NCBI RefSeq assembly: GCF_009812035.1
Contig: NZ_VZIZ01000009.1
Location: forward strand, 1 to 64,000
DNA from: Psychrobacter nivimaris
GTDB lineage: Bacteria > Pseudomonadota > Gammaproteobacteria > Pseudomonadales > Moraxellaceae
Length of the DNA: 64,000 nucleotides
Direction of reading: 5' to 3'
In this document: piece after piece, positions 11,049 to 20,661 of the stretch
Position numbering within the stretch: position 1 is the stretch's first letter
How the letters are laid out: each line of letters starts with the position of its first letter
The notes under the pieces: generated by a model
Seen by the model: only the letters and a program-made list of their open reading frames with translations
Databases searched by the model: none
What the model was told of the DNA's origin: nothing
Program-made: the position numbers and the translations under genes

Positions 11049-12002
11049 ATGACAGACTTAAGGTCCCAACTGGCTAAACAAAAACGTTACGACGCTTTAT
11101 TTGTCAACTCTACTAAAGCGTTTGCCATACTCGTCCTCCTATCTTTAGGGGGCATTTTGGTGTCTCTAATTGTTGGAGCATGGCCGAGTATTCAAGAGTT
11201 TGGTTTGGGATTTTACACCAGCAATAACTGGGATACAGTCGCCAATGAATACGGGGCATTAGCGCCTATTTACGGTACTTTAGTCACGTCATTTATCGCT
11301 ATTGTTATCGCGGTTCCAGTCAGTTTCGGTATTGCGATATTTTTAACCGAGATGTGCCCTAAGTTCCTCAAAAAACCACTTGGTATCGCCATTGAGTTGT
11401 TGGCTGGTATTCCATCTATCATTTACGGCATGTGGGGATTGTTCGTATTTGCGCCATTCTTTGGTGATCACATTCAGCCATGGTTTATTGAGCACGTCGG
11501 CCCTTTGCCTATTATTGGTAAGCTGTTTGCAGGTGCGCCTATGGGACTGGGTATGTTTACCGCTTCCCTAGTACTTGCCGTTATGATCATACCGTTCATC
11601 GCTGCCACCATGCGCGATGTTTTCTCTGTCGTACCCGATTTACTGAAAGAGTCAGCATATGGCATGGGCGCGACGACTTGGGAAGTCATGTTCAAAATTA
11701 TCCTACCTTATACCAAAGCTGGTGTTGTTGGTGGCGTAATTTTGGGTCTGGGTCGAGCATTGGGTGAGACGATGGCAGTTACTTTCTTGATTGGCAATGC
11801 GTTTAATATCAGTCCAAGCCTATTCACTTCTGGTGTGACAATTACCTCGGCCTTGGCCAATGAGTTTGCTGAAGCGTCTAGTGAGCTGCATCTAGCGTCT
11901 TTACTACATCTAGGCTTAATCTTATTTGTCATCACCTTCATTGTGCTGTCTTTAGCAAAACTGATGCTCATGCGCATGGATCACAAAGCAGGTAATCGAT
12001 AG
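11049..12002 (+). CDS. pstC: Phosphate ABC transporter permease PstC
   Basis: This inner-membrane permease (317 aa) forms the phosphate channel with PstA. About six membrane segments are visible, along with the permease/ATPase coupling loop [20 protein letters not shown] followed by [18 protein letters not shown], diagnostic of PstC. It follows pstS after 209 bp including the intergenic hairpin and precedes pstA by 71 bp. Length and hydrophobic pattern are normal. Confidence 0.93.
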   Translation: MTDLRSQLAKQKRYDALFVNSTKAFAILVLLSLGGILVSLIVGAWPSIQEFGLGFYTSNNWDTVANEYGALAPIYGTLVTSFIAIVIAVPVSFGIAIFLTEMCPKFLKKPLGIAIELLAGIPSIIYGMWGLFVFAPFFGDHIQPWFIEHVGPLPIIGKLFAGAPMGLGMFTASLVLAVMIIPFIAATMRDVFSVVPDLLKESAYGMGATTWEVMFKIILPYTKAGVVGGVILGLGRALGETMAVTFLIGNAFNISPSLFTSGVTITSALANEFAEASSELHLASLLHLGLILFVITFIVLSLAKLMLMRMDHKAGNR

Positions 12003-12025
12003 ATCTGTTACCGATTTATTGAACC

Positions 12026-12050
12026 TTGATAGATATTGATAGATATTGAT
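12026..12050. repeat. Short 10-bp tandem repeat between pstC and pstA
   Basis: Two and a half copies of TTGATAGATA lie in the 71-bp gap just upstream of the pstA ribosome site. Function unknown; it may be mere slippage. Confidence 0.7.
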
Positions 12051-12073
12051 AAAAGATATGGGAAATAAATATT

Positions 12074-12979
12074 ATGCCTGCTAACAATGCGATCAATGCA
12101 CCACTACCTACTAAGCCAAACGGCGCTACCCGCTACAATCAAAGCCTGTATAACAAGCGTCGTTTGACCAACAAGTTAGGTCTAGGCTTTGCCATGTCAG
12201 CGATGGTTTTTGGCCTGTTTTGGTTGTCATGGATTTTGGTGACTTTGTTTGTTGAAGGCTTCCAAGGCATGGTGCAGCTACCAATCTTTACTGCTGATAC
12301 GCCGCCACCGATGAGTGCAGGCGGTTTACGCAATGCCATCGTTGGTTCGGTCATGTTGGCGTTTTCAGGATTGTTTATCGGTGCCCCTATTGGTCTTATG
12401 ACAGGTATTTACTTATCTGAGTTTTCTAAAGGCAGTATGCTAGGCAAGGTCACACGCTTTTTAAATGATATTCTATTGTCGGCGCCATCGATTGTCATCG
12501 GTCTATTTATCTACGCACTGATGGTAAAAGGTCAAAGTTTCTCTGGTTGGGCGGGCGCGTTGGCATTGGCGCTGATTGTTATTCCAGTGGTCGTGCGTAC
12601 GACAGAAAACATGCTGAATCTGGTACCGAATAGTCTACGCGAAGCAGCCTATGCGCTAGGTACTCCTAAATGGAAGTTGGTCACTCAAGTTACGGTAAAA
12701 GCTGCACGAGCTGGACTGACCACAGGTGTGCTACTGGCCTTTGCTCGAATCACTGGTGAGACAGCGCCGTTACTATTTACCGCACTTAACAATCAATACT
12801 TCAGTACAGATATGGGTCAGCCTATTGCTAACTTACCCAATACCATTTACCAGTTTGCGATGAGTCCTTATGACAACTGGCATACATTGGCTTGGGCGGC
12901 AGCATTACTTATCACCGCGTCTGTCCTAGTGTTGAATATATTGGCAAGATTTATCGGTGGTAGAGGTCAGCCCAAATAA
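12074..12979 (+). CDS. pstA: Phosphate ABC transporter permease PstA
   Basis: PstA (301 aa) is the second membrane component of the high-affinity phosphate importer. It has a cytoplasmic N-terminus of about 35 residues, six membrane spans and the coupling helix SLREAAYALGTPKWKLVTQVTV with the trailing ARITGETAPLLFTA signature. It lies between pstC and pstB in the conserved operon order. The upstream GGGA at about 12060 is a plausible ribosome site for the ATG at 12074. Confidence 0.93.
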   Translation: MPANNAINAPLPTKPNGATRYNQSLYNKRRLTNKLGLGFAMSAMVFGLFWLSWILVTLFVEGFQGMVQLPIFTADTPPPMSAGGLRNAIVGSVMLAFSGLFIGAPIGLMTGIYLSEFSKGSMLGKVTRFLNDILLSAPSIVIGLFIYALMVKGQSFSGWAGALALALIVIPVVVRTTENMLNLVPNSLREAAYALGTPKWKLVTQVTVKAARAGLTTGVLLAFARITGETAPLLFTALNNQYFSTDMGQPIANLPNTIYQFAMSPYDNWHTLAWAAALLITASVLVLNILARFIGGRGQPK

Positions 12980-13067
12980 GGGCTGAGAGCAGACCAGACT
13001 GTAGTACGCTACACGCTAAGCATTTACTTAAACTTATATGAAATTAATTGAGCTAGGTTGAAATATT

Positions 13068-13988
13068 ATGAATGATGTCCTAAGCAACGTCCGTACGAAC
13101 ACGACTGCTGACAACTTTAATACGGCAACAGGCAGCCTATTAAATAGACCCATGTCTACTAGCGCCCAAGCTCAGCAACCAAACACTGCTGATTTTAATA
13201 AGCAAACGATTCAAGATATTCCTAAGAATATGCCTGCTGCAAAAATGGAAGTTCGAGATCTAAACTTCTATTACGATGACTTTCAGGCATTGAGAAACAT
13301 CAATATCGATATCGCGGATAAAAAAGTGACCGCTTTTATTGGTCCTTCAGGTTGTGGCAAGTCTACGCTACTACGTACCTTTAACCGCATGTACGATCTA
13401 TATCCAGGTATGCGTGCAGAGGGCAATATCAATCTAGATGGCAAAAACATCTTGGGTAAAGACATCGATGTGAACTTACTGCGTGCACAAGTTGGCATGG
13501 TTTTTCAAAAGCCGACGCCATTTCCGATGTCAATCTATGACAATGTCGCCTTTGGCGTACGACTGTATGAAAAATTAAGCAAAGACGAGCTGGATCATCG
13601 CGTCGAGTGGGCACTGAAAAAATCAGCGCTATGGCCAGAAGTGAAAGACAAGCTAAAAGCATCGGGATTGTCATTATCAGGTGGCCAGCAGCAGCGTCTG
13701 TGTATCGCACGTAGTGTGGCGACTAAGCCTGAAGTACTGTTGCTTGATGAGCCGACATCAGCACTGGATCCTATCTCGACGGGTGCTATCGAAGATTTGA
13801 TCGAAGATCTGAAAAACGACTATACCATCGCTATCGTCACTCACAATATGCAGCAGGCAGCACGCGTATCTGACTACACGGTCTATATGTATTTGGGCGA
13901 TATGATTGAGATGGGTGAGACCGATCAAATATTCACCAAGCCTACCCAAACCGCGACGGAAGACTATATTACAGGTCGTTATGGCTAA
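13068..13988 (+). CDS. pstB: Phosphate ABC transporter ATP-binding protein PstB
   Basis: PstB (306 aa) powers phosphate import by ATP hydrolysis. Walker A is GPSGCGKST (about residues 92-100); the signature LSGGQQQR and Walker [13 protein letters not shown] follow, and the switch His is in IVTHNMQQA. The usual PstB is about 250-260 residues. Here about 55 extra, low-complexity Asn/Thr/Gln-rich residues precede the first beta strand, so either the true start is internal (for example M60 in [13 protein letters not shown]) or the N-terminus is extended. Fourth gene of the pst operon, followed by phoU. Confidence 0.94.
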   Translation: MNDVLSNVRTNTTADNFNTATGSLLNRPMSTSAQAQQPNTADFNKQTIQDIPKNMPAAKMEVRDLNFYYDDFQALRNINIDIADKKVTAFIGPSGCGKSTLLRTFNRMYDLYPGMRAEGNINLDGKNILGKDIDVNLLRAQVGMVFQKPTPFPMSIYDNVAFGVRLYEKLSKDELDHRVEWALKKSALWPEVKDKLKASGLSLSGGQQQRLCIARSVATKPEVLLLDEPTSALDPISTGAIEDLIEDLKNDYTIAIVTHNMQQAARVSDYTVYMYLGDMIEMGETDQIFTKPTQTATEDYITGRYG

Positions 13989-14103
13989 CATTGATTGGGA
14001 ATGAAATCGGTACAAGCAGACAAAGCTGATTAGCCATAAGCCGACTTTCTAACTTCATAGGCACACTGCGCTATTAAAATATAGATTCTAGGGAATACCT
14101 CTC

Positions 14104-14889
14104 ATGCAAAGTGATAAGCATATCTCCAAAAGTTTTGACCAAGATCTTGATGAAGCCATCCGTTTATTTTTATACATGGGTGATAGCGCGGCCAACCAAG
14201 TGGCCAAAGCCATTCATGCTCTGATCGATAAAGATGAAACACTGGCGCAAGAAGTCATCGATATGGACTTCGATATCAATCGAATGGAAGTCGAACTCGA
14301 CGAGCACATTTTATTATTGGTTGCCAAGCGCCAGCCAGCTGCCAGTGATTTGCGCTTAGTCATGTCGATTAGTAAAGGTGTGGTCGATTTGGAACGTATC
14401 GGCGATGAAGCGGTAAAAATTGCGCGAATGGCCAGTAAAATAGCGGCAGAAGGTAAATCAGCATACGGTTACGCTGAAGTTCAGCATCTGAGCAATCAAG
14501 TTCGTCTGATGCTAAACAACTCGCTAGAAGCTTTTAGTCAGTCGAATGCGGAGCAAGCGTTTGAAGTGATGCGTAATGATAGCGTGGTCAATACCGAATA
14601 TCAGTCAGCCATTCGTGCCTTAATGACCTATATTATGGAAGACTCGCGCCACGTATCAAAAGTCATCAATATCATGTGGATATTACGATCGCTAGAGCGT
14701 ATCGGTGACCATGCACAAAATGTCGCAGAGCTAGTGATTAACTATATCAGTGGACAAGACGTGCGTCATTCAGACTATGCCATGGTCAAAAAAGCGGTAC
14801 AAGAAGCCAATAATCGCTTAGCTGCTCGTCAAGTTAGTACATTGTCAGCCAATGATCTTGAAACGTCAGATAGTGATGAAGGCTGCTAG
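14104..14889 (+). CDS. phoU: Phosphate transport system regulator PhoU
   Basis: PhoU (261 aa) is the helical peripheral protein that links Pst transport status to the PhoR/PhoB two-component system and keeps the Pho regulon off in high phosphate. Two PhoU repeats are visible, with the metal-binding-type motifs VVDLERIGDEAVKI and RSLERIGDHAQNVAE. It is the last gene of the operon and is followed by a strong terminator. The last 20-odd residues are polar and variable, outside the conserved domain. Confidence 0.93.
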   Translation: MQSDKHISKSFDQDLDEAIRLFLYMGDSAANQVAKAIHALIDKDETLAQEVIDMDFDINRMEVELDEHILLLVAKRQPAASDLRLVMSISKGVVDLERIGDEAVKIARMASKIAAEGKSAYGYAEVQHLSNQVRLMLNNSLEAFSQSNAEQAFEVMRNDSVVNTEYQSAIRALMTYIMEDSRHVSKVINIMWILRSLERIGDHAQNVAELVINYISGQDVRHSDYAMVKKAVQEANNRLAARQVSTLSANDLETSDSDEGC

Positions 14890-14917
14890 GAATGACTGTG
14901 ATCTTCACCTTATAATA

Positions 14918-14949
14918 AAAAAACGCGCTAAAGTAAGCGCGTTTTTTTA
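14918..14949 (+). terminator. Rho-independent terminator of the pst-phoU operon
   Basis: Arms AAACGCGCT and AGCGCGTTT surround a short AAAGTA loop and run straight into a T-tract. It could also serve the convergent yggX gene. Confidence 0.85.
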
Positions 14950-14986
14950 TAACTACTAAATGTAGCTAGTAGAAAGCCAGTAAATA

Positions 14987-15277
14987 CTAGCTTTCTGGTG
15001 TCCAGCCTTGTGCACGCTCATAGTCTTCGTTGTCTAAGAACTTATCACGCTGCTCTGTCAAAAACTTTTTGGCAGCAGGATCCATCATGCTTAGATGGTT
15101 TTCATTAATAAGCATTGTTTGATGCTCAAGCCACTCTTTCCACGCCTTTTCAGATACGGTCTCTTGCAGCTCTTGACCTTTTTTATTAGGGAAGGGTGGA
15201 TGCGGCATTTTCGGTAAATCTTGCTTATATTTACGGCAAAACACGGTATTTGCTTGAGGGTTAAAAGTCTCAGTCAT
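14987..15277 (-). CDS. yggX: Oxidative damage protection / Fe(II)-trafficking protein YggX
   Basis: This 96-residue cytoplasmic protein belongs to the YggX family, which protects Fe-S clusters and is linked to Fe(II) handling under oxidative stress. The single conserved cysteine lies in [31 protein letters not shown] and the C-terminal region are also typical. The ATG at 15277 has AAGGA six bases upstream on the minus strand and gives the family length; an upstream in-frame start at 15295 lacks a ribosome site. It is convergent with phoU and lies apart from argH. Confidence 0.9.
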   Translation of the reverse strand: MTETFNPQANTVFCRKYKQDLPKMPHPPFPNKKGQELQETVSEKAWKEWLEHQTMLINENHLSMMDPAAKKFLTEQRDKFLDNEDYERAQGWTPES

Positions 15278-15520
15278 AAGGCATTCCTTATTCATTATAT
15301 TAAGTGGTTAAATCAAATATCATATGAGTCTATGATAACGGTCTTGGTAGATTTAGCAAAGGGTACTAATGTATACCGTCAAGCCTCTATTCATTTGTTA
15401 TACAGTCTCTGGTAGTTGGTGTATGACAAATATTATCCACGTTCAGCCTTTTTATTGAAATTTTCAAAGCTAGTGATATTTTGAAAATGACATTGGCTAA
15501 ACCGGTAAAGGTCATAGGAC

Positions 15521-15551
15521 AAATAAAAACACCCGCATAAGTAGCGGGTGT
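15521..15551 (-). terminator. Rho-independent terminator of argH
   Basis: On the minus strand arms ACACCCGC and GCGGGTGT enclose a 7-base loop and are followed by a T-run. It lies 43 bases after the argH stop. Confidence 0.85.
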
Positions 15552-15593
15552 TAAATTTATATTAGCAGGTTAGCTTTTATTCAAAAGTACTGG

Positions 15594-17087
15594 TTAGGCA
15601 AAAGTTTTTAAGCGAGCACGGCCATTGATCACCGCTTGCTTGACTTGGTTTGGCGCAGTGCCACCTAAATGGTCACGAGCTGCTAATGAGCCTTCTAGCG
15701 TTAGATAGTCGAAGACGTCTTCACCGATAGCATCGCTAAATTGCTGTAGCTGTGCCAATGACAAATCACTTAGATCAACACCTTCTTTGATCCCTAAAGC
15801 GACGGCATGACCAACCACTTCGTGAGCATCACGGAAAGCGACACCGTTACGCACCAAATAATCAGCCAAATCAGTCGCTGTCGCATAGCCTTTCATCGTA
15901 GCAGCGCGCATGTTTTCTTTATTTGGCGTGATATTTGGTAGCATATCAGCGAACGCTAATAGCGAACCCGTTAAGGTATCGACGCAATCAAAGAGTGGCT
16001 CTTTGTCTTCTTGGTTGTCTTTGTTATAGGCAAGCGGCTGACTTTTCATTAGACTTAATAGCGTCATTAACTGCCCGAAGACACGGGCGGCTTTACCGCG
16101 AACCAACTCAGGTACATCAGGGTTTTTCTTTTGCGGCATGATAGAGGAGCCGGTACAAAAGCGATCTGGAATTTGCACAAAGTTAAATTGCGCGGACATC
16201 CAAAGAATAATCTCTTCGCTCATGCGTGACATGTGCATCATTAGAATAGAAGCTGCTGAGGTAAACTCAATGGCAAAGTCTCGGTCTGAAACCGCATCGA
16301 GTGAGTTTTGACAAATACCTTCAAAACCTAGCAGTTTGGCCGTAATCTTACGGTCGATGGGGAAGGTCGTACCCGCAAGGGCGGCGCTACCGAGCGGCAT
16401 TTGATTGATACGGCGACGCGCGTCAACGAGGCGTTCGGTATCGCGGTATAACATCTCAAACCATGCCATTACGTGATGACCAAAGCTGACGGGCTGCGCG
16501 GTTTGCAAATGGGTAAAGCCTGGCATGATAGTATCAGTATGCTGCTCAGCCAAATCTAGCAAGCCGCTTTGTAAACGTACCAATAGGGCGATGATATTAT
16601 CAGTTTCTTCACGTAGCCACAGGCGGATATCGGTGGCGACTTGATCGTTACGGCTACGACCTGTATGTAGCTTTTTGCCCACCGCACCGACGATATCTGT
16701 CAGGCGTGATTCAACGTTCATATGCACGTCTTCAAGCGCAATCGACCAGTTAAACTCACCGGCTTCAATCTCACGTAGTACTTGTTGTAGACCGTCAATA
16801 ATAGTCGCAACGTCCTCGGCGCTCAAGATATCGCACTCTTTAAGCATGGTGGCATGCGCAATCGAGCCTTGAATATCGTGCCGCGCGAAGCGTTGGTCAA
16901 AACCAACCGAAGCGGTGAAGGCGGCAACGAAGCTATCCGTCGCTTCACTAAAGCGCCCGCCCCACATCTGTTGGCCTTGGCTGTTTTGTGGCGCTGCGTT
17001 TGTTATAGGGGCATCTGTGCTAAAATCAGTGGCAGATGAATTTTTATTTGAATCGGGATTACTAGGATTTGAAGAATTGGCGTTCAT
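15594..17087 (-). CDS. argH: Argininosuccinate lyase
   Basis: ArgH splits argininosuccinate into arginine and fumarate, the last step of arginine synthesis. The fumarase/aspartase-superfamily signature [12 protein letters not shown] is intact, as are [13 protein letters not shown] and [10 protein letters not shown]. Translation from 17087 gives 497 residues. The normal enzyme starts near MWGGRFSE, which is M41 here, so about 40 Asn/Ser-rich residues precede the conserved core; either the N-terminus is extended or the start is at M41. The 5' end overlaps the longest form of the divergent algZ-like frame by 19 bases. argH-algZ-algR-hemC is the same order as in Pseudomonas. Confidence 0.94.
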   Translation of the reverse strand: MNANSSNPSNPDSNKNSSATDFSTDAPITNAAPQNSQGQQMWGGRFSEATDSFVAAFTASVGFDQRFARHDIQGSIAHATMLKECDILSAEDVATIIDGLQQVLREIEAGEFNWSIALEDVHMNVESRLTDIVGAVGKKLHTGRSRNDQVATDIRLWLREETDNIIALLVRLQSGLLDLAEQHTDTIMPGFTHLQTAQPVSFGHHVMAWFEMLYRDTERLVDARRRINQMPLGSAALAGTTFPIDRKITAKLLGFEGICQNSLDAVSDRDFAIEFTSAASILMMHMSRMSEEIILWMSAQFNFVQIPDRFCTGSSIMPQKKNPDVPELVRGKAARVFGQLMTLLSLMKSQPLAYNKDNQEDKEPLFDCVDTLTGSLLAFADMLPNITPNKENMRAATMKGYATATDLADYLVRNGVAFRDAHEVVGHAVALGIKEGVDLSDLSLAQLQQFSDAIGEDVFDYLTLEGSLAARDHLGGTAPNQVKQAVINGRARLKTFA

Positions 17088-18220
17088 ATCGGTCTAAGAC
17101 AAGTCAAGAGAATAAGAGCTCAAGTATAGCAAATGATGAGGTTGCCTTACTAGCTGCGCGCTTAGAGTTTTTTATTCCCAAGCTCATGGATGTCATGAGA
17201 CCTTGGCAGTGGCTGCTGTATATCTTTTTTTGGTCACTGTTTGTGACGGTGATTGAGCACCATGGTCTATCAGGCTGGTCTGATTTTATTATCAAGTTTT
17301 TTTCTCGCGTGATACAAAATGCACTGACAGTTATTCCCGCACTATATTTGGTCGATTATTTGCGTCCTGTCTTCAAAAACGCGAGCATTCCTAGTGTGAG
17401 TTTGCGTATTGTCATGCTAATGATGTTTTCTGCCACGGTCTCTATGGTGTTGGTGGTTTTGGTTATGATCAATCTAGGGTGGATGGAGTATAACCGTCAA
17501 GCTTTTGTCATTAATTTGCTTTTCAACACAGTGCTTACCGGTGGTTTTACTGCTGTGTTCTTATTGTATTTTTTGCGTAGCTACCGTGAGCTTAATGCGC
17601 TTAAGTTGTCCTTTGAATATAAATTGACTGCGCAAAACGATCTAATAAAAGCGCGTACGGCTCCACACTTTTTCTTCAATACTATCAATACACTCGTATC
17701 ACTGATTGAGTCAAACCCGCCTAAAGCCGCTGACTTATTACAGCACGTCTCTGCATTGTTCCGTGCTAGTTTTAGTGGTACACGCGAGATTAGCTTTGAA
17801 GAAGAGGTCGATCTCTGTGAGCATTATTTGGCAATCGAATCTAGTCGTTTAGCAGACAAGCTCGAAGTCAATTGGACGTTACCTGAAGAAGATATCATGT
17901 ATGACATGGTTATCACTGCACTAACGCTACAAAGCGTGCTAGAGAAAATACTGCTCAATGTGGTAGAGATGACGACAGAAACTATCTGCATTAATATCGA
18001 AGTCATGTGGGAACAACACCGAGTTAAAATCATGATTGATGTTGCGCTTCCCAAAAAGACATTAATTATCAATCATGATTTGCGCCAGCATATGAATTTC
18101 TATATTCAAGCTGATCGTTTGCGTGCCCATTTTGGTCAAAGTGCTGACATTCAAAGCTCGGTAGCCAGCACTCAAATTATCACCATCATCGACTATCCTC
18201 TACAAGACGTCGGTTTATAA
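17069..18220 (+). CDS. algZ: AlgZ/FimS-like sensor histidine kinase with degenerate ATP-binding region
   Basis: This membrane sensor (up to 383 aa) pairs with the AlgR-like regulator encoded downstream and probably controls surface functions such as type IV pili or exopolysaccharide. Hydrophobic segments lie at about 45-185, followed by the phospho-acceptor motif [17 protein letters not shown] of the LytS/His_kinase family. The ATP-binding half looks eroded: where relatives have LQPLVENAIRHG this protein has [13 protein letters not shown], and no Gly-rich loop is seen. P. aeruginosa AlgZ/FimS is also described as atypical. The only start covering the conserved N-terminal FFIPKL region is a TTG at 17069, inside divergent argH; ATGs at 17186 and 17195 would delete it. 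Start uncertain. Confidence 0.8.
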   Translation: MKNWRSYRSKTSQENKSSSIANDEVALLAARLEFFIPKLMDVMRPWQWLLYIFFWSLFVTVIEHHGLSGWSDFIIKFFSRVIQNALTVIPALYLVDYLRPVFKNASIPSVSLRIVMLMMFSATVSMVLVVLVMINLGWMEYNRQAFVINLLFNTVLTGGFTAVFLLYFLRSYRELNALKLSFEYKLTAQNDLIKARTAPHFFFNTINTLVSLIESNPPKAADLLQHVSALFRASFSGTREISFEEEVDLCEHYLAIESSRLADKLEVNWTLPEEDIMYDMVITALTLQSVLEKILLNVVEMTTETICINIEVMWEQHRVKIMIDVALPKKTLIINHDLRQHMNFYIQADRLRAHFGQSADIQSSVASTQIITIIDYPLQDVGL

Positions 18221-18549
18221 CCTACTGTTCTTTATTAGCTTTCTCCATTTTTTCAACTCTTAAAAGCCTATTTGGCATACTTATTGCATCGCCATGTATA
18301 GACGTCATAATTTATGTTTGATAAATAATGATTACGAATAAGTAATATCATAACTACCGTGAAACACAATTACACCATATAAAATCTACCGATAGCAGGA
18401 GTATATTGTCCGCTATAAAAACTGGTGGTTTTTGTCAGAATTTTATTAAATAATTTAGATTTTATATTCTAAGTGATTGATAATGAGTGCTAATATATCC
18501 GTAATATTATTAAATAAAATATTAAGTATGTCCTTGGATGGGAGTTTGC
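18221..18549. other. algZ-algR intergenic region
   Basis: This 329-bp AT-rich gap between the sensor and regulator genes means algR probably has its own promoter. It contains a sigma-54-like sequence (18273-18288), listed separately. No RNA gene or terminator was recognised. Confidence 0.5.
18273..18288 (+). promoter_or_regulatory. Sigma-54-like promoter candidate upstream of algR
   Basis: TGGCATACTTATTGCA matches the -24/-12 pattern TGGCAC-N5-TTGCA with exact GG/GC spacing. It points toward algR, whose start is 262 bp downstream. A single short motif like this can arise by chance. Confidence 0.3.
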
Positions 18550-19287
18550 ATGCGTATCGTAGTTTGTGATGATGAGCCCCTAGCGCGTGAGCGCTTGGTG
18601 AGAATTGTACAGGAGTCAGGCCATGAAGTCGTTGCTCAGGCCACAACAGGTGCAGAAGCCATCGTCGCTGTAAAAACCCAGCAGCCAGATATTATATTAT
18701 TAGATATCCGAATGCCTGAAATGGACGGCGTACGCTGTGCTCAAGAACTTGCCAAACTTGAGCATCCACCAGCGATTATATTTGTGACGGCATACGATCA
18801 TTATGCGATCGCAGCATTAAAAGCCAATGCAATTGGCTATTTGCTGAAACCTGCAAACAAAGATGAGCTACTAGAGGCATTAAACAAAGCAAAGAACCTA
18901 AATGCCGCTCAACTAAACGAAATTCGCAAGCTTGAAGACCCGATAGCACGTCCGATACGTGAACATATCGCTGCTCGTACGCATCGCGGTGTTGAACTGA
19001 TTAAGCTAAAAGATATCTACTATTTTGCAGCAGATCAAAAATACGTCAAAGTGCGTCACAAAGATGGCATGGTATTGATTGATGAAACGCTAAAAGAATT
19101 AGAGCAAGAGTTTGATGATCGTCTGTTCCGAGTACATCGCAATGCCATCATCAACCTTAGTTATTTGGACTTTTTAGAAACTCTAGATGCAGGCCAGTAT
19201 CAGATACGTTTTAAAGGTATTGATGAGACGCTAGCGGTCAGTCGTCGTCACTTACCTGCCTTACGTGATAAAATCCAAAGCATGTGA
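18550..19287 (+). CDS. algR: AlgR-like LytTR-family response regulator
   Basis: This DNA-binding response regulator (245 aa) has a receiver domain with acidic pocket (CDDEP), phospho-acceptor Asp52 (LLDIRMPEMDG) and conserved Lys in YLLKP. A LytTR DNA-binding domain follows (about 138-240; IYYFAADQKYVKVRHKDG and FRVHRNAIINLSYL). The ATG at 18550 has GGAG five bases upstream and begins MRIVVCDDE; the in-frame ATG at 18538 would add four residues. It is the partner of the upstream AlgZ-like sensor and precedes hemC as in Pseudomonas. In that genus AlgR controls alginate and twitching genes; the targets here are unknown. Confidence 0.9.
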   Translation: MRIVVCDDEPLARERLVRIVQESGHEVVAQATTGAEAIVAVKTQQPDIILLDIRMPEMDGVRCAQELAKLEHPPAIIFVTAYDHYAIAALKANAIGYLLKPANKDELLEALNKAKNLNAAQLNEIRKLEDPIARPIREHIAARTHRGVELIKLKDIYYFAADQKYVKVRHKDGMVLIDETLKELEQEFDDRLFRVHRNAIINLSYLDFLETLDAGQYQIRFKGIDETLAVSRRHLPALRDKIQSM

Positions 19288-19327
19288 TAGGCTGTCCTGA
19301 TAGCGACCAATCATTCCATATCATCAA

Positions 19328-19361
19328 ACCCTTATTTATGCTTAAATAGGGGTATTTTTTT
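19328..19361 (+). terminator. Rho-independent terminator after algR
   Basis: Arms ACCCTTATTTA and TAAATAGGGGT (one G-T pair) with a short loop are followed by ATTTTTT. It separates algR from hemC. Confidence 0.75.
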
Positions 19362-19515
19362 GCGTCAGCATCTACTATTAATCATTTGAGTCGCCTATGC
19401 TTTGGCAAATTTACCCTATCGAGTAATATCGATATTATTCAGTATAAATACGAATAGTACTGACATAGGGACTATAGCCACTATAGTATTAGTATCGAAC
19501 TTATTGAGGCCCTTT

Positions 19516-20550
19516 ATGAGCAATTCGCAGCAACCTGTTTTGACTACTCTAAATATCGCTACACGTCAAAGTCCTTTAGCCCTATGGCAGGCTGAGCATA
19601 TTCGTGATCGTTTATTGGCGTTGTATCCTAATCTGACGATTAATTTACTAAAAATTGTCACTAAAGGTGACAAGATTTTGGACACACCTTTGGCCAAAAT
19701 CGGAGGCAAAGGGTTGTTTGTAAAAGAGCTTGAGCAAGCGCTGTATGACAAACAAGCCGATATTGCAGTGCACTCGCTAAAAGATGTACCGATGCAGCTT
19801 CCTGAAGGCCTAACATTAGGTGTCTATTGCAAACGTGCTTCACCAACGGATGCTTTTGTGTCTAATACTTATAATAGTATCGACGAGTTACCACAGGGTT
19901 CGGTCGTTGGGACGTCAAGTTTACGTCGTCAATGCCAGATCAAAGCCTATCGACCTGACCTACAAATCAAAACCTTGCGCGGCAACGTCGGCACTCGTTT
20001 GGGCAAGTTAGATGCTGGCGAGTATGATGCCATTATTCTGGCAACGAGCGGCTTGCAACGTATTGAGCTGGACGAGAGAATACGCGGTGAGCTTGATATT
20101 GCAGCTTGCTTGCCTGCCGTTGGACAAGGCGCTTTGGCGATTGAGTGCCGTGAAGGTGATGATGAAGTGCTCAAGCTGTTAGCACCGCTCAATGATGATA
20201 AAGCTCGTATTCGACTTATCGCTGAGCGCGCCCTGAACCGTCATCTAGAGGGCGGTTGCCAAGTACCGATCGCCGCTTATGCAGTTCTGCAGACAGCTGA
20301 AGAAACCAGTGTTAATAATGATAACAATGGCGATAACGGCAATAACGACAGCGGTAATATGTTGTGGCTACGCGGTCGAGTGGGTCAGGCTGATGGTAGC
20401 GAATTGTTGAAGGCAGACAAACGAGCTACGTTGGTTGGGACACAAGCTGAGCAAGAAGCCCAAGCCAATCAACTGGGTATCGATGTCGCAGAAATGCTAC
20501 TTGCCGATGGTGCAGGCGCTATTTTGTCAGCCATTTATCAGCCTGAGTAG
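19516..20550 (+). CDS. hemC: Hydroxymethylbilane synthase (porphobilinogen deaminase)
   Basis: HemC joins four porphobilinogen units into hydroxymethylbilane in tetrapyrrole synthesis. The protein (344 aa) contains [15 protein letters not shown], the substrate/cofactor loop [11 protein letters not shown], and the dipyrromethane-attachment cysteine in [12 protein letters not shown]. The ATG at 19516 is preceded by GAGG and fits the family start; an upstream in-frame start at 19402 would add an unconserved leader. A 20-residue Asn/Asp/Gly-rich insert sits in the C-terminal domain just after the cofactor cysteine, unlike enteric HemC. hemD follows in the same direction. Confidence 0.94.
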   Translation: MSNSQQPVLTTLNIATRQSPLALWQAEHIRDRLLALYPNLTINLLKIVTKGDKILDTPLAKIGGKGLFVKELEQALYDKQADIAVHSLKDVPMQLPEGLTLGVYCKRASPTDAFVSNTYNSIDELPQGSVVGTSSLRRQCQIKAYRPDLQIKTLRGNVGTRLGKLDAGEYDAIILATSGLQRIELDERIRGELDIAACLPAVGQGALAIECREGDDEVLKLLAPLNDDKARIRLIAERALNRHLEGGCQVPIAAYAVLQTAEETSVNNDNNGDNGNNDSGNMLWLRGRVGQADGSELLKADKRATLVGTQAEQEAQANQLGIDVAEMLLADGAGAILSAIYQPE

Positions 20551-20661
20551 TACAAAGTACAGTCGCTATAGGTTGGATTAACCTTAAAATAGGCTTATAT
20601 AAGCATCAGCCATTTTTGTAGGCTTAAGCCTTTTTCACTCATTTTTTGTCATGGTATACCT

